Position numbers and translations under genes: made by a program. A DNA stretch of 64,000 nt from Batillaria attramentaria. Its lineage: Eukaryota > Mollusca > Gastropoda > Batillariidae. The DNA is taken from NCBI GenBank assembly GCA_018292915.2, contig JACVVK020000005.1:1397501-1461500 (forward strand). Reading direction: 5' to 3'. Every line of letters begins with the position of its first letter. The first letter of the stretch is position 1. Below the pieces are notes generated by a model. It had not been told where the DNA came from. It saw only the letters and a program-made list of their open reading frames with translations, and made no database searches. Positions 60,581-64,000 of the stretch are shown here, in pieces.

Positions 60581-60581
<1 letters not shown>
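53570..60581 (+). CDS. Beta-propeller-like protein with C-terminal FG-GAP-type blade, not identified
   Basis: Eight coding exons: 53570-53682, 54024-54114, 56681-56870, 57859-57959, 58686-58853, 59510-59641, 59902-60036 and 60453-60581. All joins keep frame (CG|A; A|GA; the rest between codons) and give about 351 aa ending LKFS and TGA. The N-terminus is MKLKKTTDSTTDRLQC. Blade-like strands recur: GLGIITGGEDGIIRIYE, LMTADSQGTLTVVCG, YLEIVTGTERGLITAC, YMLASDNMRRLHLI, VALGAANGSIYILYN, DLLLCAGHFKMLSVY and VVTADVDGDGVNEVVIGC. The last is an FG-GAP/EF-like DxDGDGxxE loop. No signal peptide or membrane span, so probably cytosolic. The shape recalls small propeller subunits such as those of KICSTOR or BBSome, but I could not match it to either. 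Introns hold MITE-2, nested SINEs, MITE-3 and simple repeats. Confidence 0.85.
54389..54985. repeat. Two diverged tandem units of about 304 bp
   Basis: Both units carry CGAAAATACT-AACCGAT, 'tttcaaatttggggt', 'gagttatcgccctttt', 'ggcgtaatatttat' and 'tgaatacggactct' in the same order. Similarity is moderate, so it is old. It lies in intron 2 of the propeller gene. Confidence 0.8.
55997..56352. mobile_element. MITE-2 copy, complete
   Basis: Ends CAGGCTGGGGATTTT...AATTCCCCAGCCTG. TSD ATTATT at 55991-55996 and 56353-56358. Confidence 0.9.
56897..57722 (+). mobile_element. SINE-B split by a nested SINE-E
   Basis: 56897-57260 and 57673-57722 together make one SINE-B. The break lies at 'aagaaattgg', and the 3' part resumes with 'aaattgggtaaagcaccta'. 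Confidence 0.88.
57261..57672 (-). mobile_element. SINE-E nested in SINE-B
   Basis: A reverse full-length copy starting with (TATGG)n and ending 'taaccactagacc'. The TSD AAATTGG is at 57254-57260 and 57673-57679. Confidence 0.9.
58019..58097. repeat. (CA)n microsatellite
   Basis: About 38 units starting 60 bp after the propeller exon 4 donor. Confidence 0.95.
58205..58620. repeat. A/C-rich low-complexity tract
   Basis: CAAA, AAC and ACAC units. Apparent open frames are compositional. Confidence 0.9.
58917..58989 (+). repeat. (GT)n microsatellite
   Basis: GT runs with two GATTT breaks, forming the insertion target of MITE-3. Confidence 0.92.
58990..59211. mobile_element. MITE-3
   Basis: 222 bp with perfect 16-bp terminal inverted repeats CAGCGATCGTCAAATG...CATTTGACGATCGCTG. 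Internally 'cattcgggctaccgc' occurs twice. It is flanked by GT-repeat DNA on both sides. Confidence 0.85.
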
Positions 60582-60619
<38 letters not shown>

Positions 60620-60638
60620 AAAGAGAGACAGAGGAGAG

Positions 60639-60644
60639 AATAAA
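60639..60644 (+). terminator. Poly(A) signal of the propeller gene
   Basis: AATAAA 58 bp past the stop codon, just after a (GT)n run. Confidence 0.7.
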
Positions 60645-60736
60645 AGGATTGTAGCAGCAGAAGTGCTTCTGTGTTTGGACACAATGTTTATTGCAGAAAG
60701 TTTTGAGTGTGTGTTTGTGTGTGCGTCTCTGCTCAG

Positions 60737-61017
60737 GGCCCGTATGTAATAGTCGAGGTTAGGGCTTTTAGTCACGGGCTAGAGTCTAACCTTGAACTAA
60801 ACTAGCTCTAGGGTTAAATTTTCAGTTGTTTTTTGTTTTAAATCAGGAAGCGGGCCCATTCCAGGAAGGTGCCTGAACCGTTATAGAAGGATTTTTGTTG
60901 TCCTTTGCTTCTTTTTAAAAAAATTTTCCTTTTGGGTTTCTTTTGTCCTAGTCTGGGTTAGGCCCGTAGCCATGGGTTAAATTAACCTTGACTTTTACAT
61001 ATGGGCCCAGAGCAGTT
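60737..61017. mobile_element. MITE-1 copy 3
   Basis: Ends GGCCCGTATGTAATAG...TTTTACATATGGGCC with CAG at 60734-60736 and 61018-61020. It occupies the space between the two convergent genes. Confidence 0.88.
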
Positions 61018-61113
61018 TGACCGAGGTTTACAGGTACGTGCATACAAAATGTTTTTAAAAACTGAACATCAAGGCAAGAGGAAGTACATGTACTGACTTC
61101 TGTTACCTTAGGT

Positions 61114-61119
61114 TTTATT
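61114..61119 (-). terminator. Candidate poly(A) signal of ARL2
   Basis: AATAAA on the minus strand, about 750 bp past the ARL2 stop. It is the clearest signal in the interval, but the distance makes it tentative. Confidence 0.35.
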
Positions 61120-61341
61120 CAACTTTTTCTAAAGACATCAGGTCTAACTGTACAATACAGGTACAGTCAGCTTAAATTGTCATTCCGTCTTGATCCCAAT
61201 CAAGCAGCAAATCATGAAAACATTTATATACAAATCAATTCACAAAGGAAGCATGGTAGTTGCATATCAAGTGATGTTTTTCACTTTGGGACAACAAAAG
61301 CTGATATTGCCAAGTCGGAACTGAATCCTATTTTATAATCA

Positions 61342-61372
<31 letters not shown>

Positions 61373-61870
61373 TTGGCAGTGCAAAACATAACTTTATAGA
61401 TACTTGACAGATGTACTAACTACGAAGCACAAGATTTCTGAGCACGCTGCAACTTCTGCAAATGAACAGACCGATTCCTCACAAAGTGGAAAGTAGCAGG
61501 CATGGTGAACGCTGTCTCATGCAAATGCCAGGGACAAAGTTGACGGGTATGAAGGTCTAACAAGTCACATGGAAAATCGCGCACAAAAAAAACAAACAAC
61601 CCCATATACACATAAAAACAAATTTAAACTCAAGTAGGAGCAATGACACGGTGATGTGGAGGCCGAGTGTAAAAGTTTAACTAAAAGTCTTATCATCACA
61701 GACATTTAAAATGTATACAAGTGTACATGTATAGCACTTCTTTGCATTTCCATAACCCAAACACACCTGAAGAAGACTTATGCATGTTTTGGAAATTATC
61801 AAATAAATGGACATAAGCAGGACCAGATCGGAGAACAATAAAATACCACTGTGACCTGTACAAACACAGC

Positions 61871-63924
61871 CTAATCCATGGTGAAAATGCGGGAAGCTAT
61901 GTCATTTATCAACCAGTCGATGCCTTGCAGCAAGTGTTCTCCTGTCACAGCGCTGCAGTCCTGAATGAGCCAGTGATGTGTTTTTATGCTGTCCAAGTCC
62001 AGAGCCTGAGGAGGAAGAGGTCAAATGTACGACATCCCAGTAAGTCTAGTTGTCAAAATGTGAAAGGGCCAAGGTGCGTACCAAAATCCATGGCGATCAG
62101 AACGATTATCAGTTAATAGTTAAAGCATTTTATGTTATGCACGCCATGCCATGTGCATTTACTTACAAGGGGTGAGCGGTGGTCTGGGGTAAGCGGTGGT
62201 CTAGTAGGTAGCGCGTCGGATTTAGCCGCTGCGCTACTGAACGGCCGTCACCAATATCACGGCGATGAAGCGTGGGTTCGAGCCCAGGTCGAGTTCGTGA
62301 TATATGTGATACCGTTTTTTCCTGGCTGCCGGGCTGCTCATCGGGGGTTTCTCTCCGGGTTATCCGGCTTTCCTCCCACAGCAAAATTGTAAAAAAATAT
62401 AGGATAGGTATTGGGTGGCGCTGCACCGCGGCGACGTGCTTCCCCAGGGGGGAGGCATCCCGAATTTCCCAAAAAGGATAATAAAGTAGTTTTTAAAAAA
62501 AAGCCATCCTACTTGATCACTCGCTCTTACACAATCCTTCACAGCTGAAAGCCAGTGGAGACAGTGACAGTGTTCTGAGTTAATCCACCATCAAGGTAAA
62601 TAATAAATCTTTAATTCTATGTGAAAAAATGATTAAATGATGCACATGTATGGATTTATAAAATTTTAAAAACATTCACTAACTTGCTTTTGGAAAAGTT
62701 CTGACTGAACTGAAGTTATAGACATGTATGCTCACAGGCAATTTGTGATCACCAGTACTGTGTCATGAAACTGTTCTGGTTCAGTTTACCACCAGTGTCT
62801 ACATTTTCCTGGGGCAGTCACAGTAAACTGACAATGAATTGCACAGTGTGGTACATGAACTTGGAAACCTGGAAAACAACTGCCTCAACCGAAATTACGG
62901 ACTCGCTCGCAGGCAATTTGTGATCACCAGTTTTGTAACTGAACCAGTTCCCACTGCATACCAGCACACTGTCTACACTTCTGAGGGGCAGTCGCATTGA
63001 ACTGACAACAAACTGCACAGTAAAGTACATGTCAGAATCAAAATCAGAAATGTTCCTGTACTTTTTTGATGAAAAATCTGTCTGCTCACCTGTCTGATTT
63101 CAGCTGAAGAGAGTGCACCTGGCAGATCCTGTTTGTTGGCAAATACCAAAACCGTTGCTCCAGCCAGCCTCTGAAAAATGGTAATAATAATAATTTATAA
63201 CATTAACAGGCATCAGATTAGTCTGTGGTACAAGAGATCTTATCTGTGACAAACACATCACGTACTACAGTCCAGTGTCTGACAGTGATCGTGCTAGGCA
63301 TTTTCCAAACCGGTACGACGTCACAGTAAACAAACCTACGCGCACGCGAACCGGTAGGCCAGTCACGGAAACCAGTAACTAATTTTGCCACCGAAAATCT
63401 GCCGACGAATGCAGTGATAAGTTAATTGCTAACTGTAACTGTTACGGTGTTTGTCAATTAATTAAATGACAGGCGTCATACACTCACTACTACATCTCGG
63501 CACGGCTCTCTCTCTCTCTGACCCAGAGACTTTTTTTCTCTCTTTTCCTTTATTTTTGAAACCAGTCAAATGAAATAAGAACCGGTAGGTTCTACCGGCT
63601 ACTGATTTTCCAACCAGTATTTTCCTTTTCAAACCAGTATTTTACCGGTAATTACTAGTTAAATCCATCCCTGGTCTGAGTTCAGTATCTGTGTGTACCT
63701 GATGTGCACAATAGTGAATTCAGGATGGTCAGTGTGCATCTAATGTCTGTCTACACTGTACCTCCTCAAAAAGCAATCCTTGCAGCTCGCGGGCACAGTC
63801 TGCTACCCGCATTCGGTCAGCGCTGTCAACGACCCAAACCAGCCCATCTGTGCTCTCAAAGTAATTTCGCCAGTAGGAACGTAGTGACTTCTGGCCACCA
63901 ACATCCCACACATTCAGTTTGAAC
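61871..63924 (-). CDS. ARL2: ARL2, ADP-ribosylation factor-like GTPase 2 (5' exons outside window)
   Basis: Three exons read leftwards: 63924-63762, 63170-63090 and 62005-61871, in phase, giving the last 125 residues. The first holds the switch II region, [17 protein letters not shown], then [14 protein letters not shown]. The second holds the guanine-specificity motif NKQD in [14 protein letters not shown]. The third holds CSAVTGE and ends [14 protein letters not shown] with TAG. These motifs and the end sequence are those of ARL2, which works with tubulin cofactor D in tubulin folding, binds BART and PDE-delta, and supports ciliary and mitochondrial roles. The myristoylation site, P-loop and switch I are beyond the right edge. 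Introns hold a SINE-D, a tandem duplication and a hAT-like element. Identification is strong. Confidence 0.97.
62185..62495 (+). mobile_element. SINE-D in an ARL2 intron
   Basis: The head GTGGTCTAGTAGGTAGCGCG and the B-box-like GGTTCGAGCCC are tRNA-like. The body 'ccgggttatccggctttcct' and 'ataggtattgggtggcgctg' leads to 'aataaagtagttttt'. The 3' part recurs at 22066-22218. Confidence 0.78.
62733..63045. repeat. Diverged tandem duplication of about 175 bp
   Basis: CAGGCAATTTGTGATCACCA begins both units (62737 and 62911). Each ends near 'aactgacaa' and 'tgcacagt'. It lies in an ARL2 intron. Confidence 0.8.
63283..63673. mobile_element. Probable non-autonomous DNA transposon in an ARL2 intron
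   Basis: The ends CAGTGATCG...CATCCCTG give a weak terminal inverted repeat of CAG-x-GAT form. The 6-bp TSD GTCTGA is at 63277-63282 and 63674-63679. 'accggtag' and 'accagtatttt' motifs repeat inside. hAT-like by its ends; no transposase. Confidence 0.55.
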
Positions 63925-64000
63925 CTGAAGGCACACAGGGAAAAAGTGTATGTAAAAATATTTTACATGTATTTGATCTGTAGTATCATCTACCCCCCCC

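Overview
The window is animal nuclear DNA. Its genes are split by GT-AG introns and sit among long simple repeats, tRNA-headed SINEs, MITE-like elements and non-LTR retrotransposon ends. The repeat style, above all a SINE family whose head reads like a tRNA and whose body ends in a TTAAAC tail, points to a mollusc and probably a gastropod. That placement is inference, because no diagnostic marker gene is complete here. Region by region: (1) 1-14.8 kb, minus strand. Three tandem copies of one small four-exon gene (about 143 aa) have the same intron phases and open reading frames. The leftmost copy runs off the window start. The proteins share the layout DxLW ... VWPxRWxFL ... GWY ... GWPDIYD, which resembles the C20orf85/C2orf50 class of ciliary microtubule inner proteins. 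Each copy carries a 14-bp RFX-type X-box 13-16 bp upstream of its ATG, which independently supports a ciliary role. (2) 15.1-26.4 kb, minus strand. A homeobox gene of about 619 aa has four recognised coding exons and an 8.3-kb first intron. An intron splits the homeodomain at position 46/47, and a one-base frame break lies in a Gly-repeat stretch of the last exon. (3) 26.4-53.5 kb holds no gene I can support. It contains SINEs of five families, retrotransposon C-terminal pieces, MITEs, mini- and microsatellites and A/C-rich tracts. (4) 53.6-60.6 kb, plus strand. A complete eight-exon gene encodes a beta-propeller-like protein of about 351 aa ending in an FG-GAP/EF-like blade. I could not name it. 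(5) 61.1-63.9 kb, minus strand. The 3' three exons of the small GTPase ARL2 are present and the gene continues past the window end. The propeller gene and ARL2 converge, with about 1.3 kb between their stop codons. The tandem triplication with conserved X-boxes is the most interesting system. Many mobile elements here can be delimited exactly from target-site duplications (TSDs), including one SINE inside another, one SINE inside a tandem array, and one MITE inside a reverse-transcriptase fragment. Exon coordinates come from reading frame, phase and splice signals only. No transcript or database evidence was available.
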